From Polytrichum commune (Eukaryota > Streptophyta > Polytrichopsida > Polytrichales > Polytrichaceae), in assembly GCA_950295325.1 (NCBI GenBank), contig OX485804.1, positions 12,462,001 to 12,526,000 of the forward strand: a stretch of 64,000 nt of DNA, in the 5' to 3' direction. The notes beneath the pieces were generated by a model. The model was not told where the DNA came from. It ran no database searches and was given only the letters and a program-made list of their open reading frames with translations. Made by a program: the position numbers and the translations under genes. The first letter of the stretch is position 1. Every line of letters begins with the position of its first letter. Of this stretch, positions 11,695 to 23,461 are shown in pieces.

Positions 11695-11989
11695 TATTGG
11701 AAGTCAAGAGGACTAAAGATGAGAATGCACAAGCAATAAAATATGCAAAAAGGCATATGAATAATGCTTGGAATGAGATACTCTCTTTGAGCGCTTGCCT
11801 TGCCATTTATTGTTATTTTCATCTTTGGTTGATACAAACAATATGGGAGAACTCTTCTCCCACTACAAACCAACCTTTATGACTTATTACAACCTTATTC
11901 CTTCTAGTATTACATTTCTACAACTCTGAGAAATTCAATGCTCCACCTTCAACAACATAGGCCGATGTGGGATTTAGGACGACAAATCA
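11695..11989 (-). repeat. Putative 5' LTR of the copia element
   Basis: Matches 7752-8070 and is therefore the upstream LTR for a minus-strand element. Its outer end, read on the minus strand, carries CCCACATCGGCC close to a TGATTTG start, a motif common near the start of plant copia LTRs. The outer boundary is set at 11989 by the terminal TG/CA rule and is tentative. Confidence 0.6.
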
Positions 11990-12046
11990 TATATATACGT
12001 ATATACATGTATATACGTATACGTATACATATATTACATGTTTTAA
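11990..12046. repeat. ATAC/GTAT microsatellite
   Basis: An alternating run of TATA, TACG and TACA units with several palindromic GTATAC steps, directly outside the copia LTR. It is followed by AAACCCTAAACCCT, two telomere-type units that are too few to be a telomere. Confidence 0.8.
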
Positions 12047-12060
12047 ACCCTAAACCCTCT

Positions 12061-12366
12061 CTAGATTTGAGAAGTGAAAAGAGGAGATCCCAAAAGTTTC
12101 ACCCAACTTTTAAAGTAGGCTCCAATGTGCGGCGAGCTAACAAACTTTTTATTAGAAAACACTCTGATAAAAGGGCCAAACGTGAGGTTTTGTCTCTCAT
12201 TGAGGAATTCTTGGATAACTCTATTGTGATGGATATGGAGGTGGAGCATGACCTCATTGTGGTTCATATTAAAGGTTATATAGAACCTATCCACCCATGT
12301 ACAATTCTTGTTCATTTGGGTAGCACACACATCATGGTGTCAACCAAGTTTGCTAGGAAACTATAA
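12061..12366 (+). pseudogene. Retropepsin-like fragment, Ty3/gypsy type
   Basis: An open frame of about 100 codons. Its end reads PCTILVHLGSTHIMVSTKFA then RKL, resembling the retropepsin start of Ty3/gypsy polyproteins (ILVDSGSTHNFIS type). The catalytic Asp-Ser-Gly is His-Leu-Gly, so it would be inactive. The DNA at 12088-12220 is related to 56870-57010, so this is a dispersed repeat. No reverse transcriptase follows. Confidence 0.5.
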
Positions 12367-12904
12367 CTTCTCCTATTTCCAATTAGAAGAAAAGACATGA
12401 AAAGATAACATTGATGTCTTAGTACATCGACGTGAATGGAAGCCCGTTCTTCCATACGTTAGTCATGTTTTACCAAGTGACATTGTATGGTTTCTCCTTC
12501 TCTTCATAAGGTGAGCTCCATCACTATATTGGTCCTAGTTTAAATTAGTTGGGTGCTTTGCCTTAGGATGGGTATATTGCAAGTTGTTTGTCCTCTAGCT
12601 TTCTTTTGTCTAATATTCAAAAAGGATAGGTATTTGATAACCATTTGGTGTTTATATTTCATAGCTTTTGTTATGCTTTTAGTGGGTGTTTTCAGGCGTT
12701 CGAGAGGTTTCATTGAGTGTTCGTGGACATCTCCTCTTACACCTACAGTGATGGTAATTATTGTGCTTTCCAACCAACTAATATAAGCATTTGTATGAGT
12801 GGGTCATATTTACTATGTTTTTTTTTCTAAAAGAAATTTAACTTTAGTGGAGAATCTATCACGGTCGAAAGTGAATTCTATGACTTTAATAGTGAGCAAG
12901 GGGA
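12367..12904. other. Intergenic sequence, no gene recognised
   Basis: Possibly more of the retroelement whose protease-like frame ends at 12366, but no reverse-transcriptase motif can be read. The 77-codon frames on both strands have no motif. Confidence 0.4.
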
Positions 12905-12912
12905 TGTACATG

Positions 12913-13245
12913 CTTGGGGGGGGGGTAGTCATTGGTTGGAGTAGCAATATACGTGCGAACAAATGATAGGGTATTTTAAAAACATGGGGGCTAAAAATTA
13001 TAAATAGACTTAAGAGTAATATAGGGTATCAAAAATGGCATTGGACATCTTTAAAGTACTATAGGGTATGGAATAATAGGTAATTTGGAATTATAAGTAA
13101 TTCAAGCCATTTTTCTATTAACCCAAAGTAGAAATTTACATAATGATAGCATGTGAAAAAAAAAATTGAAAGTAATACCCCCCTATAAAATAGTGGTTGT
13201 TCGCACCTATATCCTTAACTTTTTAACACACTGCCCCCCCCCGAG
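12913..13245. mobile_element. hAT-like MITE with exact 8-bp target duplication
   Basis: A 333-bp non-coding element. The left end starts CTTGGGGGGGGGG. The right end, reverse complemented, starts CTCGGGGGGGGG. Both TIRs converge again on GTGCGAACA about 40 bp inside. The octamer TGTACATG lies immediately outside on each side (12905-12912 and 13246-13253), identical and in the same orientation. An 8-bp duplication fits the hAT superfamily. There is no transposase inside. Confidence 0.85.
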
Positions 13246-13253
13246 TGTACATG

Positions 13254-15256
13254 GGGTGATCTTGCATATACACTGCAATAAGGTAGAAACATCTAAAGCT
13301 GCGAATGACCACTACAGTAGTGGTGCATTAGACTAGGGGTATAATGATTATTGTGCGGACCCAAAATGGGTGATAGGAAAAGCGGTGGCCTGAAAAGGAT
13401 GCATTGCTAGATGGGATGCAATGATTGGTTGGATAGGTGTTGTTTCACACCACTTGCAATCACTTTCGGATGCCACTAAGTTAACCATTTTGCGTGTCTT
13501 TGTATGCGGAGTAGAACATTTCGATGTTTAAATTATTAGGGAGACTCTATTGTACAAGTAGAGGATTTTACTTACTTGCCTCTTTGAAAAATGGTAACTA
13601 ATTATTTACAAGGAATACAATTACAAAACAACTTGCATTCCTCGTCATTTCTTCTTCTCCATCTCTAAAAAATGTTGCACAAAATTTCAAGCCACTCGTT
13701 CTAGCCGAATCAACTTATTTTCACCACTTTAGTATTTCTACCTTATAACATATTTTTGCCTTGCTACCAATCAATGAATCCACCAAGATCGATCACCGGC
13801 GTGAAAATATGTGGGTGAGACTTCGAGTGGTTTGCACTACAACTGACTTTGAAGTTTGGCACAAAGCACAATATGGCGTTATCCTTGGTATGGCATGGGT
13901 CGTACCATGTAGATGAGCTCATTGCTTGCAAAGGAGGCATGGTGCATGGGTAAACCCTATGGAAAACTAAACTTCCACAAAAGCTTGTGTTGGAAAATGT
14001 CTATATCACCTCTCTTATTGAATCAAGGTACCACTAAGGGATAACAATAATGAGCTTCATCCTTAGTTTCAATAAGGAATGACACTATCGACCCTACATC
14101 TTTCTTACTCAAGAGGGTGACTCGCTCCCAATCTCTTAATTATGTTATGGAACAAACAATGTTTTTTGCAGTGGTAATTGAGTGGTAAGTTCCATTGATA
14201 AGAAGTAAAATAGACTTCACAACAACAAGGAGAAGAACAAGTGTTTTGGTTGTCAAAACAAATGGTTTGAGTTAGATATAGGGTTCTAATGAGTCAAGAC
14301 TATGAATGGTTTGTTTTGAGTGAAACAACTCTTACTTCTTAAAAAAAACACCGTTGATGTTCATACAAAGTTTGCATCAGAGTAGCAACCAATGACATGA
14401 GTGAACAACTTCACATGAGCTCCTAACACAACAACAAAAATGATCACTTCCCAATTACACATTGTTTTTCACATTCTAATCATATCCAATTTCCACGGGA
14501 TAGGTGTCTATGGGTGGATATCCATGTTGGCTTGATGTTCATAGTATTTTATTTTCCATCATGGATGAATGAGGTAGATGGGGTTAATATAAGGTGGAAA
14601 TCATCCAACAACCAGATAATGGCCCCTTGGGAAGTGAGAGGTTAAGAGTCAACCTATAAGGTGGTGCATATGTTTCCCATATAGGAAGTTAGAAATAAAG
14701 AGGACAACAATATTTTTTGGTAATTTTACTCCTTAAATTGAAATTACGGTGAATTTTTGAAGCCAAAAGTTGCCCCAATTACATTACCAATATCTAGAGT
14801 TTTCCATAACCGCTCATTTTGAGACAAATTCCTCCTCACTTAAACACTCAAAACCGTGGACATGTGTCATGGCACTATCAATTTCCTAGTGATACCATAA
14901 GTGAAGTTGGAGACTTAGAAACCAAGAATTATTGGTGTACAAGTTGGTAGGAAGGCTGTGGATTGTTGTCAATCATCATCAAAAAAATTCCGCCATTGTC
15001 TATGGATTGTGAGCTTTCTTCTTCAACCCTAGGTACTCCATGCAACCCTTCTTCATGTATGTAGCACCTGCAACTATTTGGAATTTTGGAGCTAAGCCTA
15101 AAAGAATTTCAAAGTTCTAAGCACTTTATTAGAATGGCTCTCAGATTGTAAACATATGTTCAAAACGTTCATAAAAATTAAAAAATAAATGCCTTCATAG
15201 GGTCTAGGTTATGACTATTAGACCCTTGTTTTTCTGGAATGATTTGCTTATGATAA
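13254..15256. other. Intergenic sequence, no gene recognised
   Basis: About 2 kb of AT-rich DNA with no recognisable protein, RNA gene or clear inverted-repeat element. Stops are frequent in all frames. Confidence 0.45.
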
Positions 15257-15825
15257 GGGCCGGTTTACACCATGGACCATAAAGTTGGACCATGGAAGAT
15301 GACCTTTTTCCATGATCCGACTTCATGGTCCAACTTCCATGGTCCAGTTTCTTAAGAAAAATAATTTACAAAGCCTTTGGGCCCTTCACTAGGTGTAAAC
15401 CTAATGTGGACCAAGAGGAATGACCATGCACCAAAAAATGAATGTGCTAACTTTCTTAAACAAAGGGCAGTTTTGAGAACAAAAAGGTCAAGTTTGACCA
15501 TTCTCTTGTCTTCTCTTGTCTTCATCTCCTCTTCCCCCCAAAAAAATCATTGAAATTTTATTATAACATTTCTCATGCCATGGGGCCTTGCCTTTTTCTA
15601 CCATATATAGCACCTCTTATGCCTCTCCCACCACAAAACATGTTGGACCATGCTAGTGGATGATGTAAGCCTTAATATATATCTTTTGGGGACCTCGAAC
15701 TCCATGGTCACTCTGACAACCTTTCCTTGATGGAAACCGAAGCGGTCCGAGGACGAGTTTAACAACCAATCCCAGATTCTACAGGGCCTTGGGACGACTT
15801 CATGGACCTTGGTGTAAACAACCCC
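15257..15825. mobile_element. PIF/Harbinger-like MITE, copy 2
   Basis: A 569-bp relative of the 998-1550 copy in the same orientation. The left end starts GGGCCGGTTTACACCATGG and the right end closes with CTTGGTGTAAACAACCCC. The flanks are TAA on the left and TTA on the right, which fits the TWA target preference although they are not identical. Confidence 0.85.
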
Positions 15826-15828
15826 TTA

Positions 15829-16794
15829 CTTCTAAAAACTTTGACACTCTCACTAACTCGTGCTCTAGTTATCATGATTATTGGCAGTCATGTCATACTA
15901 TGCTCAAAACCCAAGCCGTGATGAAACGTGGAACCTTATTCTAACCACCTACGAAAAGCAATTACCAAAATCAAGCCTAGCTTCATTGAAATTCCGGCAC
16001 CCTATGGATTCCTCGTCGGGAATACGTGGGTTAAAGTAGCACTTCAAGTGACTTGGTTGCATCAGCAGATTGAGAAAGTGGCGGCCGAAATCAGGAATGT
16101 TTCTTTATTTAGAAGCTATAGAATTCCAAACTCAACAGGCTCAACTGACCTTATACTACATATAATGACATGAATGAATGGATGCATTAATGGATGGATG
16201 CATTAATGAATGTCATCCAAACGACCATGTGGGGCCCATTCCATCCCGGCAGATCACCTCCATTCTAGTAGAGAATGAAGTAATTTAGCCTAAAAGTTTG
16301 GGTGTTTGCTTTTAATGCACCCTTGGTCACCGGCCTAACCTTGGGGGAATGTAAAATCACTCCAATTTATCCTTAATATTGGCATACCCATTTTAGTATA
16401 ATTAAAGTATATGGGTTTTCACTTGGGGTAATTCGGTGGGGCCCATCTCAAAGAGATGGTTGTCTAGCCTTGGCCCTACGAGGGGGTAGGAGTTAAAACT
16501 TGGTCTCTATAGTAGGTTGGTTGTTGATTCACCCCAATTTAAGCTAGATGTACTAATTGGGGTTTTGGACCCCAATTACGCTTTTTGCTACAAATATAAA
16601 CATGTTATATATACAATAGAATCATAGTTTTCACCCTCTTCTTTCCCTAATTCATCTCACACCCCCCCCCCCACTTGGTACATGTTGTGAACATTCGCCC
16701 ATATTGTATTTGGTACTATTGTGGACACCTCCAACTCCATAGACAATTTTGGCTATTGGATTGCATTCAAAATCAGCTCATCCAATAATGATTG
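15829..16794. other. Intergenic sequence, no gene recognised
   Basis: An 81-codon frame at 15928-16173 has fairly protein-like composition but no motif I recognise. A (GATGGATGCATTAATG)-type short tandem duplication lies at about 16177-16208. A poly-C tract lies at about 16663-16674. Confidence 0.4.
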
Positions 16795-16905
16795 TGAATG
16801 GTAAAGATTGTCAATTCAAGTTCTATAGTCAATAATTGAGATGCAGAAGTTTAAAGAGGTCAAATGAAGGTTGTCATTCTGTGTAAGTGATATTTGTAAG
16901 TCATC
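16795..16905. repeat. Dispersed repeat R1, copy 1
   Basis: The segment around GAGATGCAGAAGTTTAAAGA with downstream TCATTCTGTGTAAGTGA matches 56215-56330 in the same orientation with moderate divergence. No coding capacity. Confidence 0.6.
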
Positions 16906-17278
16906 GGCTTGTGTTGATTGTTGATCAGTTATGGTGTATGTATTTTGAGCACAAAAATCCACTCTCAGCACAACACACGTATTTTGGGTGGACATTCTCA
17001 AGTACGAGCCTTGCCGTAGACCACTCAAATACAAGTGTTAGAGTGAAGAGTGACTTGGACATAAGGCCCACATATCTTAGTGAAAATTCCTTGTAATCTA
17101 CCAACAAGGCTTGTATAGCTAGAGCTTTGTGTTATCACATGTAAACTTATCGATCGGGATTGAGCAATTGTATTGCATCAAATTCTATACTTCAAGAATT
17201 GTTAATTTCAAATATGGCATCAAAGATCCCAAATTACTTTCGTGCATCCACTTTGAACGATGATCTCTCGACTTACAA

Positions 17279-17504
17279 GAATGTCACATACATGGACACC
17301 TCTCATCCATCAATGTTAAAAATAGAACATCCCTTAATTATGTTTGTGGTTGACTCATTAGAAACATGTCCTGCTAGTAAACAAAATTGGAATCTACGAA
17401 GCTCATCATGGTGTCAACTTACCTCAACAAAATAACCTCCACCCCACATATTATTTCAAGGTTGCATTCACTGCATGAATGAGAGGTATGCTTGTATGCA
17501 ATAA
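17279..17504. mobile_element. Inverted-repeat element, family B, copy 2
   Basis: A 226-bp element. The left end reads ATGTCACATACATGGACACC then TCTCATCCATCAATG. The right end, reverse complemented, reads TTATTGCATACAAGCATACC then TCTCATTCATGCAG. It is the same TIR pair as the 5186-5803 element with a shorter, unrelated interior. Confidence 0.7.
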
Positions 17505-18404
17505 TTCCACATCATTGATCTATAGGGGGGTGTGGCTTCATTGCTATAGACCATGATGGATAAGTTTACCTAGTCAACATACCACAAAACCCAAGCCTCT
17601 AGCACGTAGGATGATACATGTACTATGCATATATGAAGGTATGTGGATGTACCTTGATTTTGATTTTGTTTTTTCATGTTATCCAAGTTCTACCAATTAG
17701 ATTTACACAATGGAACTTATGTTACGTAATATCGTCCAAGACTAAGAAGATTAGTCTAGTGGGATCCAATTGGGATGAATCAAACACAAACCTATTGGGG
17801 ATGAGTTTTACCATGCCCCATACAAATCCCAAGTCGGTGATGCAATAGCCATGTATTACTAACCTAAGACCTAATCCTAGCTTTGAGAAATTTCAAGTCG
17901 ATTCACTTTGACACCAAAGTTGTAGTTATCCTCAATCAAATGCAATGAGATTATATAGATAGATAGGTTGATAGATATTACAGTTCAAATTCTAGAGTCA
18001 CCAAAAGAAGGATAAGTGTGTGCTCTAACTTGTCACTTGGGGCATTCTCTAGCTTTATGGTGAATGCATATTCCTTGGGGTCCCATTACATGGAACATGT
18101 TGGGAATCAAATTGGTGTCAAATCAACCTTGAAACATATAAAGTTTTCAAGGAAAAGAAATATACTTTTACAAATTGAGGTTGAATGATCATAGTTGTCA
18201 ACACCTATCGCACTCATTACCTTGGGTTTAATGTTAATGTGGGTAGAAATTAGTGTGGTGCATTGTATTTTATGTGTGGGTTGAAAATCATGGTGGCTTA
18301 TAGACTATCAATATCAATTTAATATAAAAAAATTGTATACCATTGATATCTTGATGATATTATATTTCTCAAACCACAATTATTCACATTTTTTTTTGAG
18401 CAAC
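17505..18404. other. Intergenic sequence, no gene recognised
   Basis: A 76-codon frame at 17618-17848 has no motif. A short GATA-type repeat lies at about 17955-17976. Confidence 0.4.
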
Positions 18405-18903
18405 TTTGCTTCCATATTCCTAGTTTCTAAAATACAATATTGTGGGCTCAAAATGGTGTGGGCCAAGAACAATTATTGATTGACCATGACTATTGTGGTA
18501 TGTCAAAATTATAGCGAGGCCATCTTAGTAGAAGTGAAAGATCTACCTATGCAATTTTATTCAAATTCATTGAACTACTTGCATGTAAGTTTAAGCTAAC
18601 ATGCTCTTGGAAAAACACCATAGATATTGACTCAGTTTGGTGGAGTCCAATTGGAATGAATTTGTCATAAGTTTTTATAAATCTCATTGAGAAATTTGGA
18701 ATCTATTTTTTTCGGTACAATAATGCTACATGCTCATTGTTGGACCTACTCCAAGCTACACCAATCACACCTATTATTGTGGCCCACAATAATTTTGACA
18801 TACCACAATCAATGTGGTTAATGCAATTTTTCTTGCCCATGCCAATCCTGAGCACATGATATCATATGTTCAAAACTAGAAATGTGGAATAAGAAGTAGT
18901 CAC
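18405..18903. mobile_element. Foldback element with arms of about 115 bp
   Basis: The left arm (about 18410-18520) and right arm (about 18790-18903) are imperfect inverted repeats. Matching blocks include CTATTGTGGTATGTCAAAAT (18492-18511) against ATTTTGACATACCACAAT (18794-18811), and the ATTCC...CTAGTTT region against its complement near 18880. About 270 bp of spacer has no coding sequence. The superfamily is unknown. Confidence 0.65.
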
Positions 18904-19671
18904 ATTCATATAGAATTCTTTGGCATGTGAAACATTTTTGTTTGTAAGAAATCACTGCCTCACTTAATATAGAGGTTTCAAAGTTACATCTTCCCAAAAT
19001 GTTTTATCGTTCTTCATCTCAAATCATGCCATCCATCCTACCACCTTGTTCCAAGAAAATGACACATATATGTTCAAAATTATTGTGTTCCACCTTAATT
19101 CTAACCCGCACATAAAATATAGTACACCACAATGTTTTCTACCCACCCTAACTTTCATCCCACAGTACGAGGTCTGGTCGGTGTACTCGTGTACCTCTCG
19201 ATTCAAGCTACACCCAAATGTGCATGGACTTTTTTGCATGTTCCTCTACGACAAAAAAATTCACATTACTTCTTTGATTGATGATATGCACTAAATATTG
19301 CACGCAAGGAACCATGTTACATCCCAAACCAGAGATTTGAGATCGTCAGGGCTTCACAAAATCTTGTTGAATGTATTATGAATAAATACATAAAGATTAA
19401 AGTTCTTTGCACTAAGCACATAACAATGCTAAGCCTCATGTTCCTTCACCTTCTTATTATATATAAAAGAGATGTCAGTTTCCTTGGGAGACTTGGATGT
19501 GGGACAAAAGCCCATGCCATCGTTTTTCTAGATCCAAACAAAACACGTTTGTGCCTAGCCCTAGGGCAGTATTCCCATGCCCGAGGTGAGGGTGCACGAG
19601 GCATAGCAAGATTATGAAAACTTGGAATGATAGAGTTGGAGCAATGTTATGCAAACTTGAGCAAAGAGGGA
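18904..19671. other. Intergenic sequence, no gene recognised
   Basis: Overlapping 71-85 codon frames on both strands lack motifs. Nothing else was seen. Confidence 0.4.
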
Positions 19672-19870
19672 ACCATCGTATAGGAGCACACCTCTCATTC
19701 ATCCAACATAAAAACCATGAATTAGTATGCAACCCAGAGGTTACTTTGTGAAGTTAAAGCAACACGAAAATAAGTGTAGTTGAAATCATTTGAAATAAAT
19801 CGGCAACAAAACTATAAGGGGGTCAAAGCTTTTATGTTGGATGGATGCGAAGTTTGCTTGTATACAAGAA
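19672..19870. mobile_element. Inverted-repeat element, family B, copy 3
   Basis: About 200 bp. The left end carries ACACCTCTCATTCATCCAAC and the right end, reverse complemented, carries TTCGCATCCATCCAACATAA, preceded by the family TATACAAGC stretch. It is more diverged than the other copies. Confidence 0.6.
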
Positions 19871-22211
19871 TTCGTGTCCCCAGAGTATCATCGCTTAAGA
19901 GAGAAGTTATGGTACAAAGTTGTTGCCAATACAAGTATCACCGTAACAAAATACTAGGTCATTGTTCACTCAAAGACAAACCGGCCTGATGGCTACATAA
20001 CAAGTTACTCACAATTAAACCATAGTATTTTGGTCCCCGGGGCCCCCCTTGACTATTTGAGGCCCTTGGATTATGAGACACGGGGGCCCCACGTAGGCTT
20101 TGATGCTGTCCAGACTCGCCACGTCACATTTCTAGGTGGCCAAGTGGAGCCTTGAGGTCCCCAAAATCCTGGGTGGATTCCGCCACTTGGCGCGCTTGGA
20201 GAGCATCATCAGCACTTGAGGTCAAATGGAAGGGAGAATGAATCATGCTTACTCAAAGGCCCCATTTTAATAGTAAACTTCCCCTTTATAATCTGGCCAA
20301 GCCTTTTGTCTCTATAACTAACATAAGTTACTGCCATATGGGACCGTATGGTGGAAGAGTGCTTCTTGCTTCCGCCGCTTCATATACTAATAAATCATTC
20401 CTCTTGAAGTCTTTGCCACGTGGCATCCTTCCATTGATTGAGATCTTTCAGTACCACGTGGAAATTATGCTTCCGCAATAAAATAAAATAAAATAAAAAT
20501 GGGGGGGGGGGTGGGTAAAGCAACTTATGATACTACACTAAATATGATATTTAGTGTGATTTACTATTTGGAATTACGCAATGTTGTCATTGTCTACTAT
20601 GTATGTCTTTTTTTTTTATCAACCATGGTCGAATCGGTTGTTTGAACACTATAGATCATTAACATCTTTACTTGGCGGAAAAATACATCAATAATAATAA
20701 GATATAAGAACATGTAACTCCGAACATTAACTCACACTAAATGACATATATAGTGTAGTGATTATTGTAAGGCATACATATATATATATATATATCAAGG
20801 ATATTAATTTTTATATTTTTAGGATGTTAAGGGTGAGTTTCCATGTAGGCCGCTTGCTCACTAGGTTCTAGATAATAGTGGGTTGGAGGTGTTCACATGT
20901 AGTTAAGCACAAGCCGTCATCCAACCATATTCAGATAGTTTGTTGTTAAGATGTGGAGGGCCATGGACATGGGTTGCTGACTTCCATGGACCCAATAAAG
21001 AATCTTTAACCTACAAGTGCTTGTCACTAAAGGATTAAGATCGGTTGAGGACTTGAGAGAACCAATGATGGTCTAGAACTTCGTCGTTGGTAACCGGGAG
21101 AAAGAGGTTAGTAGGTGGGCTTAGATTTGAGAAGATGAGAGATGTTTATTAAGGAGAAACAAAGAAAATGAAAATTCTAGAGAGAGGGACATGACATTAC
21201 TCAGTTTATGACGTGTGTTCCGGCCCCATGTTTGGTTTGGCTGCAAGCATCCCTCACTAACTTAGGGTCCAACCACACCACCTAGTTAAGAGAGTTAGCC
21301 AACTTACGAGTTAGTGAGGATTGGCTAACCATAATTATAACTAAGTACAATCACAGTTGCACCACATAGCTAGGAAAATTAGCTATCAATTTGAGTTAGT
21401 GAAATCCACTACTATAGAGAGCACTCTATTCCAACATAAAATAAAATATCCCCCCCCCTTGACAATTGCCACTTCTTGTGCTCACATTCGCCATGACCCA
21501 TTCCTATCCCACGTGAAACTCCATTCTAGCACATGTAAATATCAGATAGGGAGCCATGTACAGTAACTTGCATGTGAGCTAACCGATTGCACGGCCGCAC
21601 ATCCCAGCCGGTTGCCACTAACCAAAGGTTCACTGAAAAGAGAAGTTGACCAGCCAAAGTTTTGCTCAACTTGTCCAAGTTTTGAGCACGACACTAGGTA
21701 TGATACATTATAATTATGTGGCCCACACCATTAACATTTCATTGTGATTGAAATAATCAAAAGTATAACAAGTATAATTAAATGATATAATTTTTTTATC
21801 TAATTACAAACATTGAAAGTTGATATTTTAATATTTTAATCAATAGACTATTTTGTGATAAAAATCTATGATAATATAGGACGATTTGAATAGCATGGTC
21901 CACCTTGTAGCATGTGGAGAAGAGATGGGAAAAATGAAAGGCAAGCATTCATGATTAAAAAAAACCTTGAACGACTCATTTGTAAAAGTTAGTTAGCGTT
22001 AGGGGTACGGATGATTCAAGCAAGGTCCCAAAAATTAAGCTCAGTTCTATTTTGATAACTATTTTGTATACCTTTATTGTCAACTCGGTGGTGTGGCCTT
22101 GAGATAGGTTAGCTACCTCAAGTGATAGCTGAATCTCTTACCTAGCCAATGCGGACATAATATAACTAATTTGAGTGGTTACCAAAGCCTTTAACCGGGA
22201 CGTGCAACTGG
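19871..22211. other. Intergenic sequence with simple repeats
   Basis: No gene was recognised. Noted inside: a GC-rich block near 20030-20230; (AAATA)n and a G run at 20480-20515; a perfect palindrome at 20535-20557; (TA)n at 20778-20794; a poly-C run near 21451. Frames do not exceed about 80 codons and show no motif. Confidence 0.5.
20535..20557. repeat. Perfect 11-bp palindrome
   Basis: ACACTAAATAT, one base, ATATTTAGTGT. Nearly the same palindrome occurs at 33860-33882, so it is probably a mobile-element motif and not chance. Confidence 0.7.
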
Positions 22212-22322
22212 ACCCTTAGAAGATTTGGGCGAACCAACCCATACACTTGTTCCTTGTTAAATGCCTAAACCCTTGCCTCCAAGAAACCAGTGTACGGGTT
22301 GGTTCGCCCCAGCCCCCTTAAG
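22212..22322. mobile_element. Short hairpin element
   Basis: 22227-22247 and 22289-22309 are 21-bp inverted repeats with one mismatch (GGGCGAACCAACCCATACAC on the left), separated by 41 bp. Weaker symmetry continues outward to CTTA on each side (22215-22218 and complement near 22317-22321). This looks like a very small MITE. Confidence 0.6.
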
Positions 22323-22433
22323 TAAAACCCCCAGCCAATAAATAAAAGTGTTACCTGAGATCTTTGACACCATCTAAGCTACTGTAGTAGTCGGAACCAA
22401 TACTAACACCACGTGATCCTTGACCCCGGGTCT

Positions 22434-22455
22434 CTTTCTCTCTCTCTCTCTCTTG
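22434..22455. repeat. (CT)n microsatellite
   Basis: A pyrimidine dinucleotide run within a GC-richer stretch. Confidence 0.8.
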
Positions 22456-23336
22456 CTCGCTCGCATACAACAACAGCCATAGTAGTCAAGCCCACAATCC
22501 GCAATTGGTAGTGCTCGAAACAGGAGATGCGGGCCCCCAAAGTGCCTCAAAGTGATCATGCGTCATATATAGTGCAAGCAAGCTATATTTGCAACCCAAA
22601 TCACATGATGAAGGGGCCCAAATTGCCCCCGAATGTGAGCAGTGGCGTAGACGTACTTGCGTACTACCTTACTATCCCCATGACCATGGGTTGAGGCCGA
22701 ACTTTCCAAAAGTGGCAAAGCAACGCGACTAACAACCCGGTTTCTAATTCACTTTTAACCCAACTCATGGAACCAACTGAAGCCGGGCGCCCTGGCGAAT
22801 ATTCACAACAGGCCAAACGCATCATCTCGTGTCAGAGCCCCAAACCCTCCACCCCTCCCTAAATTGAAGGCCCATCAACTGAATTTAGCCGCTTCTCAAC
22901 ACACCATGTTTCTCCTTTTCAGTTATGAGTCACCGTCTTCTGCTTTGCGAATCCCCGCACAGGGGCATCATCGCTTATTACTCTACTCCCTCTACCTCAC
23001 TGCCTTTATGTCCAGGGTCACCGTACATTGTACCAACAGTGGCGTCCATTAAATGCACTTAAATCAGGTAAAAAGGTTGGAGACGGAAGCGCATGTGAAC
23101 GGTTTGGGTTCTCTAATAACACTACACTTGCTGAGGGGGCGATAGCACAACCGACCCCGCCCCTTCTATAAGTTGATTAGGAGCCGTCCCAATTATAAGC
23201 TCACTCGACTAATTCGAGGCCTTTGACCCCGGTTTTGCGGTTAAGTAAGTTAAGCAGCCACGGGAAGAAGGGGGGGAAAAAACACAACAACAGCAGCAGC
23301 ATCATCACCACTCGGGCATCTAGAATAGTAATCAGC
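22456..23336. other. GC-richer intergenic sequence
   Basis: GC is visibly higher than around it, and a (CAG)n-like tract lies near 23285-23305. No exon structure or protein family could be read. It might include an unrecognised promoter or first exon, but nothing supports a call. Confidence 0.4.
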
Positions 23337-23461
23337 GGTTTCATCCTCTCCTCCCCTGGTTCGCCCTCGGCTTCGGTCGCGAATCGGGAGCATTAGTGCC
23401 CGGGAAGTTCTTGGGCATAGTCGGTCAAGATCCGAGTGGTTCTAAATCCAACCGGTTACAT

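Larger units (their letters stand above)
7752..11989 (-). mobile_element. Degenerate copia LTR retrotransposon lacking RT
   Basis: A minus-strand Ty1/copia element of about 4.2 kb. Diverged direct repeats at both edges (about 7752-8070 and 11695-11989) look like its LTRs. From high to low coordinate the internal order is gag (about 11262-10880), protease-like domain (about 10730-10434), gag-pre-integrase (10063-9867), integrase (9305-8590) and integrase tail (8586-8146). The low-coordinate LTR follows at once. This gag-PR-IN order is copia-type. The reverse transcriptase and RNase H that should follow integrase are absent, so they were deleted. Every domain carries stops or frameshifts. Confidence 0.85.

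Noticed and set aside
12047-12060. Telomere-type AAACCCTAAACCCT
   Set aside because: Only two units; interstitial short matches of this kind are common and do not indicate a telomere.
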